A stretch of DNA of 64,000 nt, from NCBI GenBank assembly GCA_002633025.1, contig NMRB01000543.1, positions 1,799-65,798 on the forward strand, in the 5' to 3' direction. This document shows positions 41,484 to 51,036 of this stretch, piece by piece. The notes under the pieces are model-generated. The model searched no databases and was not told the DNA's origin. It saw only the letters and a list, made by a program, of their open reading frames with translations. Every line of letters starts with the position of its first letter. Position 1 is the stretch's first letter. The stretch comes from Notospermus geniculatus (Eukaryota; Nemertea; Pilidiophora; Heteronemertea; Lineidae). Both the position numbers and the translations under genes were made by a program.

Positions 41484-41756
41484 GGTGGCATCTGTCGGTT
41501 TAACAACCAGTCGCACTCAGCTTCCTCAAAGTTCGGTAATTTTGTTTATTCCGTGAAAAATTCCGATTGATAGAGAAAAAATTGTTGGAATGTGACCTAT
41601 CTATTCTGATTGCTTGTGTTTAACCAAGAATGAAATAAAAAATCATAAATGGTATGTGTATATAATGTATGTAAGCGGATGTATTTGTCAGCCAAGCTAT
41701 ATTTAGGCTTGGAATCATTGACAAAATGGAAGAGCACCTGGTACGTGTGTTCATAA

Positions 41757-41952
41757 GGCTGCTGTTACAAAGAAATGAACTACTCACTGTGTCATTTTTC
41801 ACTCCTCATTTGCCAATCAAAATCAAAATCAGAAAATGAACGCCTGTGCGAACAGTTTATTGGAGAATGCAATGTTCGTTCTTCAGGTTTGGGATGATTC
41901 GTGCCAAATCACAAATGACGGGTGAAAAATGAGTTCCTGTGTAACAGCAGCG
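41757..41952. mobile_element. Family G element, complete
   Basis: GGCTGCTGTTACAAAGAAAT and GAGTTCCTGTGTAACAGCAG are the inverted ends. The interior matches 27617-28079 without the TTAA MITE. Confidence 0.8.
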
Positions 41953-42060
41953 TCAGAAATCGAAGGCCTACGAGATATCATGATCCGACGGTTTTCCTGA
42001 GTGCGGTGATTATTCTTACTGGAGTATTCGTTCGATTTTAGTGAGGACTTTCGTCATATT

Positions 42061-42459
42061 AGTGAGGTTTCGCAAATCTGACGAAACACGAAGTACGAAA
42101 TACGAAATTCAACTTCATTTCCATGACCTAATGTATTTCTGGAGATGGTTGGTACCACAAATACCGCCTGGTGCAAGAGCGTCTTTTAGCGTACATGTAT
42201 AACGTTAGACCGATGGAGGTATAGTGTATATCAATCTTTGAAATATATCTTTCGTTTCCACTTCGTAGATGCGAAAATGGAAATTTAAAAATTCAAGATG
42301 CACCGTAACTCTCTCTGTCTTACATGATATGCTAAAAGACGCACTGGCAGCAGGGACATCTGTGGTACCAACCATCTCCAGAAATACATTAGGTCATGGA
42401 AACGAAGTCCAATTTCGTATTTCGTACTTCGTGTTTCGTCAGATTTGCGAAAACTCACT
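42061..42459. mobile_element. Family I element, ATT target duplication
   Basis: AGTGAGGTTTCGCAAATCTG and its mirror. ATT flanks both sides (42058-42060, 42460-42462). It carries an extra TACATGTA (42192-42199) that the other copies lack. Confidence 0.85.
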
Positions 42460-42725
42460 ATTGTACCAAATCCGACGCGGGAGAAGTTGCTGTCTTCCCT
42501 CCTTTGAAGAAATCAGGGCGAATTATTCAGAATGACGATGTGGAATGCATAATGCCAATGATTCACATGAATTTGAGAATTGAGTTTTTTTCACGGCAAT
42601 CTTCTGGCATTTTCGTGCCTATATCTGTTACGCTAAAATTAGTCTATCAAAGGTTTCGCGAGTATATTTAGAACGGACAACAGTTGGCGACTCTATGATT
42701 TCATTGTGCATAATGCTGATAACGG

Positions 42726-43106
42726 ATGTATAAGGAGATGCATCTCATTATGAAAAATGCTCTGACGTCACTAGCGTCCAAGGATGAAGGTACGTGTATA
42801 AGTGAGACCGGATCAAAAGCAAGGTTTTTGCTAAATTCCGGAAAAATCTTCCCCGAATATCGCGATAAATTGAAGGGAAGGTACTGCACTGCATGGATTT
42901 CGTATCAGTATTTGGTTTTTCTTAGTGCTGTGCGCTATTTTGAGGTGTTTATTTCTGTGGTTCTTAATCGTATCCGCCATTATGCATGTACGCGTCCGCC
43001 TTTATTTGGCGGGCTCCTAGCCGTCATATTTGTCCTTGCACCCACTGGCGTTTCTTCGGAGGTGTTCCCATCGAAAAGGTTTCCTGTCATAACAGATATC
43101 AAGGGG
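42726..43106 (+). CDS. Possible exon ending at a GTGAGT donor, unknown protein
   Basis: The plus strand is open from 42726 through ATCAAGGG|GTGAGTC, a good splice donor at 43107. The frame stops two bases beyond it if unspliced. The last ~45 residues hold a hydrophobic segment (LFGGLLAVIFVLAPTGVSS) followed by a polar stretch (EVFPSKRFPVITDIKG), like a signal peptide and its cleavage region. A second hydrophobic stretch (YLVFLSAVRYFEVF) lies 30 residues earlier. The true 5' boundary is unclear. No domain was recognised. Confidence 0.25.
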
Positions 43107-43484
43107 TGAGTCAAAAATTACATCCATTTTCACGCCAACAAAAAATCGCTTAATGCTGTCGTATGTATACATTAAATCTGATCGATAAAGCGAATACTAG
43201 GCCCGTGCTCCAATTTTCAATAGTCTCATTTCATTGATATAAATATAAATCAAATCTCTTCACCCACGTGGTAAGCGTAACATGATATACCATTTGCCTC
43301 TTACAACTTCGATGAACAACCCTCGTATCACTCTACATTGTACATGTACTTAACCTATCGGGTTTAAGCATTTTTTCGGCCATTTTGCTTAAGATTATGT
43401 ATCGTGGCTCGTGGAGGCTGTTCTGTAAAGGTCTCTGTATGGCAACATTTCAGCAACATTGTTGTTCACAACACCATGTTCAGT

Positions 43485-43620
43485 GTTACGACCAGAGAGT
43501 ACAAAGGGCTAATACTCTCAAAGGAACAGAAAAGGGCCATTTTCTTTAATTTCATGGGGTTTTTCCTGATTTTGAAGAAATTAGTACCCTCAACAAAAAT
43601 TCTGGCAGAGGCCCTGATGT
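43485..43620. repeat. Dispersed repeat shared with 57488-57615
   Basis: GAACAGAAAAGGGCCATTTT, CTTTAATTTCATGGGGTTTT and GATTTTGAAGAAATTAGTAC occur at both places. Confidence 0.8.
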
Positions 43621-43659
43621 TGAACAAAAATGTTGTCTACTTTATAAAGGGGAAACAAA

Positions 43660-43838
43660 AAAACCAAAGAAACGAGCAAATCCAAAATGTGATATTCATG
43701 ACTATATATTACATTGTACATTATATACAAGCATGACAAGGAAGAAGCGTTTTCGGCAGCATTTGCTTGTTCCTTGTATATTATGTAATATATAGTCATT
43801 AATATCACATTTTGGATTTGCTCGTTTCTTTGGTTTTA
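43660..43838. mobile_element. Foldback with ~75-bp arms
   Basis: AAACCAAAGAAACGAGCAAA, TCCAAAATGTGATATTCATG and ACTATATATTACAT are mirrored by 43766-43838 with few mismatches. Confidence 0.85.
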
Positions 43839-43994
43839 TAAATGTACCTCGCTACCAAAACTTTAGTTCTCAAACATGTTGTTCATATGTTGCTTTATTT
43901 TGTTCGCCAGTGTGATACAAGTCAAAAGATCGTTCATATTGCTCAGTAATGTTGTTCCATGTTGGAGAATGTTGCCACTGTTTACAGATATGAT

Positions 43995-44085
43995 ACGTAA
44001 AGTCGTCTCCGAATTTCGCAAATTTTCGACCCCAACCGGGGTCTTCCTCAGGCACTTTCTAGCAGCGATCCCAGAAGTGAAAGAT
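43995..44085 (-). mobile_element. Penelope-like terminal unit with intact hammerhead-like core
   Basis: On the minus strand: AGAAAGTGC, CTGAGGAA, GACCCCGGTTGGGGTC, GAAAATTTGCGAAATTC (core 44011-44051). See the finding for the fold. Confidence 0.7.
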
Positions 44086-44279
44086 ATTGACAGCCATTGT
44101 TTACACTAACAGGATACTTTAGGCTTTGTTTATCCGATTCTACAATTCTGCGAACAACAACAATGTGAACGAAAGAGTGAACAATAGCATTTTTCTAATC
44201 AGTTCAGTCGTATTCTAGAGTATAGACCAGGCCTAATTCGAACGTTGACTGACCATATTAACTGTAAATAGTACTGGTC

Positions 44280-44452
44280 TGGTATAATATTTTTCATTGC
44301 ACACCGTTTGTAAATGCTTCCCAACAAAAGACTGACGAAATAATCAGTGATAATGGGGGTGGCACTGGTAAACATATCTCTCTGTTTTTGAGTATCAGTC
44401 AAACAATAAAGCGTGATTGGCATACGGGAGGCATTCTCTGTCATTACACCTG
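44280..44452. mobile_element. CAGGTGTAA-family MITE
   Basis: TGGTATAAT and ATTACACCTG are inverted. The interior has TGCTTCCCAAC, GTTTTTGAGTAT and GGGAGGCATTCTCTG. A C run and CCA repeats follow at 44451-44480. Confidence 0.75.
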
Positions 44453-44589
44453 CCCCCCCCCCCCCACCACCACCACCACTCGTAAAAACCCACTTTTATT
44501 CTAAAAAGAAGAGGGAACCAGGCGCAATTTTAAATTGACAGTAACTCAGACAAAGACAGAAGAAAGTATTTTAATTTTTGTTACATTCG

Positions 44590-44785
44590 GAGATATCCAA
44601 CATAAACCACAAAGAACGACACACAAAATGATAGTCAACATGGAGTCGTCTCCGAATTTTGCAAATTTTCGACCCCAACCGGGGTCTTCCTCGGGCACTT
44701 TCTATTTGAGATCCCAGAAGTTACTTTGGGGATCTCTACTAGAAAGTGCCTGACGAAGACCCCGGTTGGGGTCGAGAATGGAAAC
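44590..44785. mobile_element. Penelope-like terminal units, inverted pair
   Basis: A minus unit (GAGTCGTCTCCGAATTTTGC, CGACCCCAACCGGGGTC) is followed at 44728-44778 by a plus copy (CTACTAGAAAGTGCCTGACG, AAGACCCCGGTTGGGGTCGA). Confidence 0.75.
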
Positions 44786-44895
44786 ACCTTCACAAAATCG
44801 AGGGGTAATTTGCCTACACTTTACCAATAGGGGAGTTTTACTGGGGGATTTTAATACGGGGGGCTATGAGTGCAGCACTCGAAAATAAATTCTTA

Positions 44896-45013
44896 GGGCC
44901 TACATTCATAAAATCTTGCTAGTTTAGTTGGTTGCTAGTTGTGTACATTGGCCTGTACAAACTGGACACTTTAGCGAGTAACTAAGCCTAGCAAGGTTTT
45001 ATGAATATGGGCG
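44896..45013. mobile_element. Family L2 foldback, complete
   Basis: GGGCCTACATTCATAAAATC is mirrored by TTTTATGAATATGGGCGC. The interior GTGTACATTGGCCTGTACAA gives the empty site for 36321-36328. Confidence 0.8.
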
Positions 45014-45399
45014 CTGGTGTCTTGTGCATTTCTTAGGACAGGCGAGACTAAAACTAGACATTTCATTGTACATGTAGACGATTTTTCGACTGATAAAAAG
45101 TTAAAACTCTTCACCTGCTCAGGCTTAGTATTATGAAATGTATGTTGACAAAAATTCATATCGATCGCTTATGAATTTTTCATTCAAGTCATTACTGATT
45201 GCAGAGATTATACAATGTACATTTAATGTATACATAGTTGAATGTTCAGTATGTGTAATCAGTGTGTGGGATTTTTGTATTTAAAAAAATGATTATCATT
45301 TTTTAAATTCCATTTCAAACGAAAACCCAACATTACTACCATATCTCGATTTTGCATTTTCGAAAGACATTTAGACAAATCAATCTACGAAAAAATGGC
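45014..45399. other. No gene recognised
   Basis: AT-rich sequence, with no repeat match noticed. Confidence 0.4.
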
Positions 45400-45768
45400 C
45401 CAACCCTCAACAAATTGCAACAAAGAGGTTTTTGTCGTTTTTCTGAAGGCCTTTTATGCTAGAAAATCGACACTTAGTCTTTCTGTCACTAATAATAGAA
45501 ACTTGGGCATTGACAAGGTATTGTTGAATAGAATGTAGTTATAATGACTACTTTCGACTTTTCTTAATCAGTGCATCAAGGCCTCTTTCGACTTCGTGAA
45601 CGAAGGCCTTATTGCTCAACCAAGTTAGACCAATGTAGGCCTATTGTCGAATAGACTATAGTTATAATGATAACTTTCGACTTTTGTCAATCAGTGCATC
45701 AAGGCCTTTTTCGACTTGTGTCAATCCGTGAATGAAGGCCTTATTGCTCAACCAAGCTACATGTATAC

Positions 45769-45808
45769 CTTGGAGGAATTATACTGTCAGTATTATAATT
45801 CCTCCAAG
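45769..45808. mobile_element. 40-bp palindromic insertion with 7-bp target duplication
   Basis: CTTGGAGGAATTATACTGTC then AG, TATT, and the mirror ATAATTCCTCCAAG. TGTATAC lies exactly on both sides (45762-45768 and 45809-45815). Confidence 0.85.
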
Positions 45809-46953
45809 TGTATACCAAGGTGTTGTTGAATACATGTAGACTGTAGTTACATGTATAATGACTACTTTCGACTTTTGTCAATCAGTGCATCAAGGCCTCT
45901 TTCGACTTCGTGAACGAAAGCCTTATTGCTCAACCAAGCTAGACCAAGGTATTGTCGAATAGACTATGGTTATAATGATAACTTTCGACTTTTGTCAATC
46001 AGTGCATCAAGGCCTTTTTCGACTTGTGTCAATCCTTGAACGAAGGCCTTATTGCTCATTCAAGCTACATGTATACCAACATACATGTATTGTTGAATAT
46101 ATGTAGACTGTAGTTATGATGACCACTTTCGACTTTTGTCAATCAGTGCATCAAGGCCTTTTTCGACTTGTGTCAGTCCGTGAACGAAGGCCTTATTTCT
46201 AGACCAAGGTTGTCGAATAGACTTTAATTATAATGAATCCTTTCGACTTTTGTCAATCGGTGCATCGAGGCCTTTTTCGACTTGTGTCAGTCCGTGAACG
46301 AAGGCCTTATTGCTCAACCAAGCTATTGCCGAATAGACTATAGTTATAATGACAACTTTCGACTTTTGTCAATCAGTGTATAAAGGCCTCCATACACTGA
46401 ATGACAAACGTCGAAATTGGTCACTACAATTGTCCGTTCCAAAATACTTTTTGTGGAAATGTTCCATAAAGGCCTCCATACACTGAATGATAAAAGTCGA
46501 AATTAATCACTACAATTGTCCGTTCCAAGATACTTTTTGTGGAAACGTTCCATAAATGTTAAATTTTTCTGACACTTTTGTGGAGTATTTGAACATGTCG
46601 TCAGATCAAGTGTTGTCGAACTGACCATAGCAGCGACTAATTTCGACTTTTGTCATTCAGTGTATGGAGGCCTTTAATGTTAAAATCTTCTGACACTTTT
46701 GTGGAGTATTTCAACATGTCGCCACATCAAGTGTTGTCGAACTGACCATAGCAGCGACTAATTTCGACTTTTGTCATTCAGTGTATGGAGGCCTTAAAGG
46801 CCTTTTTCGACTTGTGTCAATCCGTAAATGAAGGCCTTATTGCTCAAACAAGGTATTGTTGAATAGACTATAGTTATAATGATAACTTTCGACTTTTGTC
46901 AATCCGTGAATGAAGGCCTTGCTCGATCAAGTTCGACCAATGTATTGTTGAAT

Positions 46954-46990
46954 CTTGGAGGAATTATACTGTCAGTATAATTCCTCCAAG
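46954..46990. mobile_element. 37-bp perfect palindromic insertion with 7-bp target duplication
   Basis: CTTGGAGGAATTATACTG and CAGTATAATTCCTCCAAG around one central base. GTTGAAT flanks both sides (46947-46953 and 46991-46997). Other units read TTGTTGAATAGAC without the insert. Confidence 0.9.
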
Positions 46991-47175
46991 GTTGAATAGA
47001 CTATAGTTATAATGACTGCTTTCGGCTTTTGCCAATCAGACTAAAGGCCTTTTTCGACTTGTGTCAGTCAGTGTAGGCCTTATTGCTAGAAAATGTCGAC
47101 TTCGGTGTTGAGCGTTGGTGTAAAGTAGGCCTACTGCCGGAAAGTTGGCCTATTGTTGACTAGTCTATATATAGT

Positions 47176-47762
47176 GACTGATTTCTATAAGAAGGCCTTT
47201 AGGTAGCGTTTTGCAAACACTAAAAATACCATCAGTGATAGACTAACCTTGAAGCTATCAAGACCTTTCTTCACAATAGCGCCTTGTCTTGTCTGTTCCG
47301 ATCTCTTCACAGACGGGAGTTCCCAGGTTTTGTTTTGTTCTCTTAAAGAACCTACAACAGAGCTCATCTTACTGACATACATTTGACACAATAGTACATA
47401 CGTGTATACATCCACACACCGCAAACAGACAGGTGATTCCGCTATACATGTACCTGCTCTTTCTTTGAACCTGAGATGAAAGACGAAAAAACTGATCTCG
47501 TACTGTCATATCTAGGAGCAGACGTCTGGGAATGTGCGTTAAAAAAGGGCCAGGTGGGATTTATAATGTCAGCGTTGTGTAATTGTAGAGTGTGTGTGTG
47601 GGTGCTGTACAGGAGAGTGTAGAATGAAATTTACACTACCTAATGTGGAATTAAAAGCTTAGCATTTAGGATAATAGCATTAGGCCCAAGGCCCGAAGGT
47701 TGTCTGACATGTTAGAATGCCATTGGGCAAGGTACTGCAACATGCAGTAGACCTTTGCACAC
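47176..47762. other. No gene recognised
   Basis: The minus strand is open for 79 codons at 47185-47424 without a domain. A short GTGTGTGTG run lies at 47590. Confidence 0.35.
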
Positions 47763-47882
47763 TAGTGAGCTTTCGCAAGCGCCCGGTTAGGCCCTACGAC
47801 GACGTTTATCTATTGTTTGGGTATACCCACACTAGATAAACGTCGTCGTAGGGCCTAACCGGGCGCTTGCGAAAGCTCACTA
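47763..47882. repeat. Hairpin with perfect 50-bp arms
   Basis: The left arm 47763-47812 (TAGTGAGCTTTCGCAAGCGC ... TTATCTA) is exactly inverted at 47833-47882. The loop is 20 bp. The ends TAGTGAGC and GCTCACTA recall family I. Confidence 0.95.
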
Positions 47883-47894
47883 TTGACCGTCTCA

Positions 47895-48030
47895 CAAACA
47901 GATATCCAATATAGAGCACAAAATAGACACACAAAATGATAGTAAAAGTAAAGTTGTCTCCGAATTCGCAAATTTTCGACCCCAACCGGTGTCTTTCTCA
48001 AGCACTTTCTAGTAGAAATCCCAGAAGCGA
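47895..48030 (-). mobile_element. Penelope-like terminal unit
   Basis: ATATCCAATATAGAGCACAA, GTTGTCTCCGAATTCGCAAA and TTTTCGACCCCAACCGGTGT. Extra sequence (AGCGAATGAGCTGGATCC, TAATTATGGAT) to 48070 matches 58945-58980 in reverse, so the family unit is longer than the core. Confidence 0.7.
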
Positions 48031-48644
48031 ATGAGCTGGATCCTAATTATGGATTAGTAGTTATAATGAAGAAATCCTGAAAAAAAAACAGGAAGGACCG
48101 TCTCAAACAAAGTTCTATTTACTTATAACTCGGAGACAATCGAGGGGGGGGGGGTTACGAAAATTAACGCTGTTTTATTTATCCTAATTAACTGTTAACC
48201 ATCTTGAACCAATGGCTCATATCCCTATAGGCCTTCGGATTACAGGTACATGTAGGCCTACACTCTATCGATGGAAGGGCAGTCCGAAAACACCGTTCGG
48301 AATTAGTACCAACTCGGTCAGTTTTCTCAACTCTCATTGCTTGTATCCTGACATAATTAGTTAGAGCTAGATTCTCAATTCAATACAATGTATTTAGAAA
48401 AAAATTTAAAAAACGGAAATAAATACCTTATGTCTCGGCTATAGAATGTGGAATTAAGCCTAGCGTTCAGAAGAATGCAATTTTCTTCAGGTTAAAAAGG
48501 TTATCCATGTATGCGTGTTCCCTGTGCGCAGTCCGTTTACGGCGGGGTTCATTGGCGCAGTGGATCCGGTCCGTTTTGAGTCCGTTTCCGCCTAGTTTTC
48601 CGGATACAACAACGCAAAAGTCCATTTCATCTATATTTACGGAC

Positions 48645-48859
48645 CAGGGGCCGTATGCACAAAACATCTTCAGTGTAAAATTTCCCTTACCTTTTGTTTC
48701 GAACCAATATACAGAAAAGCACAAAATTGACACACAAAATGATAATAAGCAAGAAGTCAATCTCCAGAATTCACGAATTTTCGACCCCAACCGGGGTCTT
48801 TTTCAAGTGTTTCGATCAATAGTTTAAGGGAAATTTTACACTTGTGCATACGGCCCCTG
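48645..48859. mobile_element. Element with CAGGGGCCGTATGCACAA ends
   Basis: CAGGGGCCGTATGCACAAAA is mirrored by TTGTGCATACGGCCCCTG, and TGTAAAATTTCCCTTA by TTAAGGGAAATTTTACA. It carries a Penelope-like fragment at 48700-48812. Confidence 0.85.
48700..48812 (-). mobile_element. Penelope-like terminal unit, variant
   Basis: CAATATACAGAAAAGCACAA, TTGACACACAAAATGATAAT and CGACCCCAACCGGGGTC with TTTTTCAAG in place of TTCCTCAGG. Confidence 0.6.
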
Positions 48860-48979
48860 GCCCCATATTCATAAACATACTTAAGTCAAAGTACATGTAG
48901 GCCTACGGTACTTATCTTTTGTGTTGAACAAAGGATAAGTGTCGCACTTTGACTTCAGTCGTTTTATGAATATGGGTCC
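48860..48979. mobile_element. Family L foldback
   Basis: GCCCCATATTCATAAACATA and TTTATGAATATGGGTCC are inverted. It directly follows the 48645 element and carries an extra TACATGTAGGCCTA-type stretch at 48891-48905. Confidence 0.8.
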
Positions 48980-49074
48980 AGAATCGGACAAAATCCATGT
49001 GCCAATGAACCCCACTTGTTGAAGGGAGCAGCCGCTGTTTTATATGCTTGTTTTATATGCTTCTAGTGGATGCT

Positions 49075-49215
49075 GAATAAGTCTAAGGCACCAAATATGA
49101 CACTGAATCCATCCAATTTCGAAAAAAGTCATATTTATTACGAATTTTCGTCCACCAGGCCCTTCATCAGGCACTTTCACCATCCAAATCTAGGTCGATG
49201 GATTAGATATTGACA
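49075..49215. repeat. Penelope-like terminal unit, diverged
   Basis: AAGTCATATTTATTACGAAT, TTTCGTCCACCAGGCCCTTC and ATCAGGCACTTTCACC retain the order stem-core-tail with different sequence. Confidence 0.4.
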
Positions 49216-49299
49216 AGTTGGAAAAAAATGGATGCGCCCCTCCCGTAAACGGACTACGCACACATGTATAGGCCTAACCTGCTTAATCCAAAGAAGAAA

Positions 49300-49420
49300 G
49301 CACATAAATTGACACACAAAGTGGTAAATATCAAGAAGTCAACTTCCAGGACTTAGCAAATTTTCGAAATTTTCGACCCCCGTTGGGGTCGAAAATTTGC
49401 TAAGTCCTGGAAGTTGACCT
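49300..49420. mobile_element. Penelope-like terminal unit in a palindrome
   Basis: AGTCAACTTCCAGGACTTAG then CAAATTTTCGA (49338-49365) is mirrored at 49391-49418. CCCCCGTTGGGG lies in the centre. Confidence 0.7.
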
Positions 49421-49789
49421 AACCTGCTTAACGGATGATTCGTGCCAAATCACAAATGACGAGTGAAAAGTGAGCTTGCAACAGCGGTCGCATCCGCTCT
49501 ATCACCCGAGATACTGAAAGTATGTTATCGACAGGTGTTTAATGTCTCCATACCCCCTGTGGTTTTAGTTTAGTCCTGATTGCAGTACCATTATATTGTG
49601 TATCTTTTGTATCCGTGATAACAAACCACTTATCGCACATGAAAGGCTAATGAATTAATGATCAATGATTTCGACATGTTGTATTAACTTGTGCCATTAA
49701 TTCGCTATTGACAGAATCAACATGTGATCATAAAATGATTAACAAATACCAGCAGTTTGTAATATAGCGAATCACGGTGGGACAGTGAA

Positions 49790-50225
49790 AGGGACATCAG
49801 TATTTTTATTGCTTTTTAAAAATTTTGTCAATAGAATCTAATTCAACTGGTTCAATAGAAATTCCCGTTATCATTTCGGTCACCAGTGGAGAATTATATT
49901 TTTCGTTAATTTTCGTACACCAATAAAAATTATATATATTTAGTTATCAGTATTTTATTGCTTTTTTGAATTTTGTCTAAATAGAGTCTAATTCAACTGG
50001 TTCAGAAGAAATTCCCATTGTCATTTCGGTGACCAGTCATGCCAGTGGAGAATGTTTTGTTTTGTTAATTTTCGTATACCAATAAAAAATTATATATATT
50101 TATTTATCAGCATTTTTTTGCTTTTTTGAATTTTGTCAATAGTCTAATTCATCTGGTAAAAAGAAATTCCAATTGTCATTTCAGTGACCAGTGGAGAATT
50201 ATGTTTTTTGTTAATTACAAATAAA
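49790..50225. repeat. Tandem repeat, three ~145-bp units
   Basis: TTTATCAGTATTTTATTGCT, AGTCTAATTCAACTGGTTCA, CATTTCGGTGACCAGTGGAG and AATAAAAATTATATATATTT recur. Confidence 0.9.
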
Positions 50226-50870
50226 AAATTATATTTATTTATTTATGTCATTTTCATACACCAATACATGTAGTATATTATGTTTTTCGTTTTGATTCAC
50301 AGACAAATAGAAAATTGCTTTTTTTCATTTAAATTCGTTGACTAGTGATAATCATGTTGTGTTTTTTTTCATTTTAATTCGTTGACCAATAGAAAATTCT
50401 GGTTTTTCATTTTAATTCGTTGACTTTAATAAATTCTGGTTTTTCACTTCACCAAGGCCTTTAGAAATTTATGAATTTCATTTCGGTAGACCAGGAGAAA
50501 ATTACGATTTTTCATTTTCATAGACCAGTGAGATGGTTTTTCATTTTCATAGACCAATAGAAATTTTATTTTTCATGTTTGTAGACCAATTGAAAATTAT
50601 GATTTTTCATGCAAATACGTCACGGCTAATACAACATTATGGTTTTTCATTTTCGTACATTAATAGAAAATTATATTTTTTCATTTTCGTACACCAGTAG
50701 AAAATTATATGGATTTTCATTTCGTACATAATAGAAAGTTATATGGTTTTTCATTTTCGTACACCCAAAAATTATGATTTTTCATATTCTTCGCAGACAT
50801 ACGGAAAATTATGATTTTTCCTACGTAACGCCAATACAAAATTGTGGTTTTTCATGTCACACGATCAAAG
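50226..50870. repeat. Minisatellite, ~35-50-bp units
   Basis: Variants of CCAATAGAAAATTATGGTTT then TTCATTTTCGTACA, about 15 copies. Confidence 0.9.
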
Positions 50871-50919
50871 AGTCAGCGTTCTTCCAGGAAGGAAGACTAG
50901 CACGGCAGAGAAAATGGCT

Positions 50920-51036
50920 GGAATTCACAAAACTCAAGAAAATGCTTCTACTTAAAATTTACACGGCAAGGTCCACTGCAAATGTAGTGCAAAACTTGAA
51001 GTAAATGAATTTACTAGCTTTTATGAATATCAGCAA
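50920..51036. mobile_element. Partial family K foldback
   Basis: AATGCTTCTACTTAAAATTT, AAACTTGAAGTAAATGAATT and CTTTTATGAATATCAGC match family K. Confidence 0.6.

Larger units (their letters stand above)
45400..47175. repeat. Satellite of ~130-190-bp units with tiny insertions
   Basis: Units share TTTCGACTTTTGTCAATCAG, TGCATCAAGGCCTTTTTCGA, GAACGAAGGCCTTATTGCTC, AACCAAGCTAGACCAAGGTA and TTGTCGAATAGACTATAGTT. Between 46380 and 46800 inverted units form hairpins (AGTGTATGGAGGCCTT and its mirror). Single units carry extra TACATGTA, TAGGCCTA or 37-40-bp palindromes. Confidence 0.9.
48523..49264. mobile_element. Composite element with CAGTCCGTTTACGG ends, several nested insertions
   Basis: TGTGCGCAGTCCGTTTACGG at the left is mirrored by CCCGTAAACGGACTACGCAC at the right. 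Inner GGGGTTCATTGGCGCA (48545) mirrors TGCCAATGAACCCC (49000). Nested inside are 48645-48859, a Penelope-like fragment, and 48860-48979. Confidence 0.7.
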
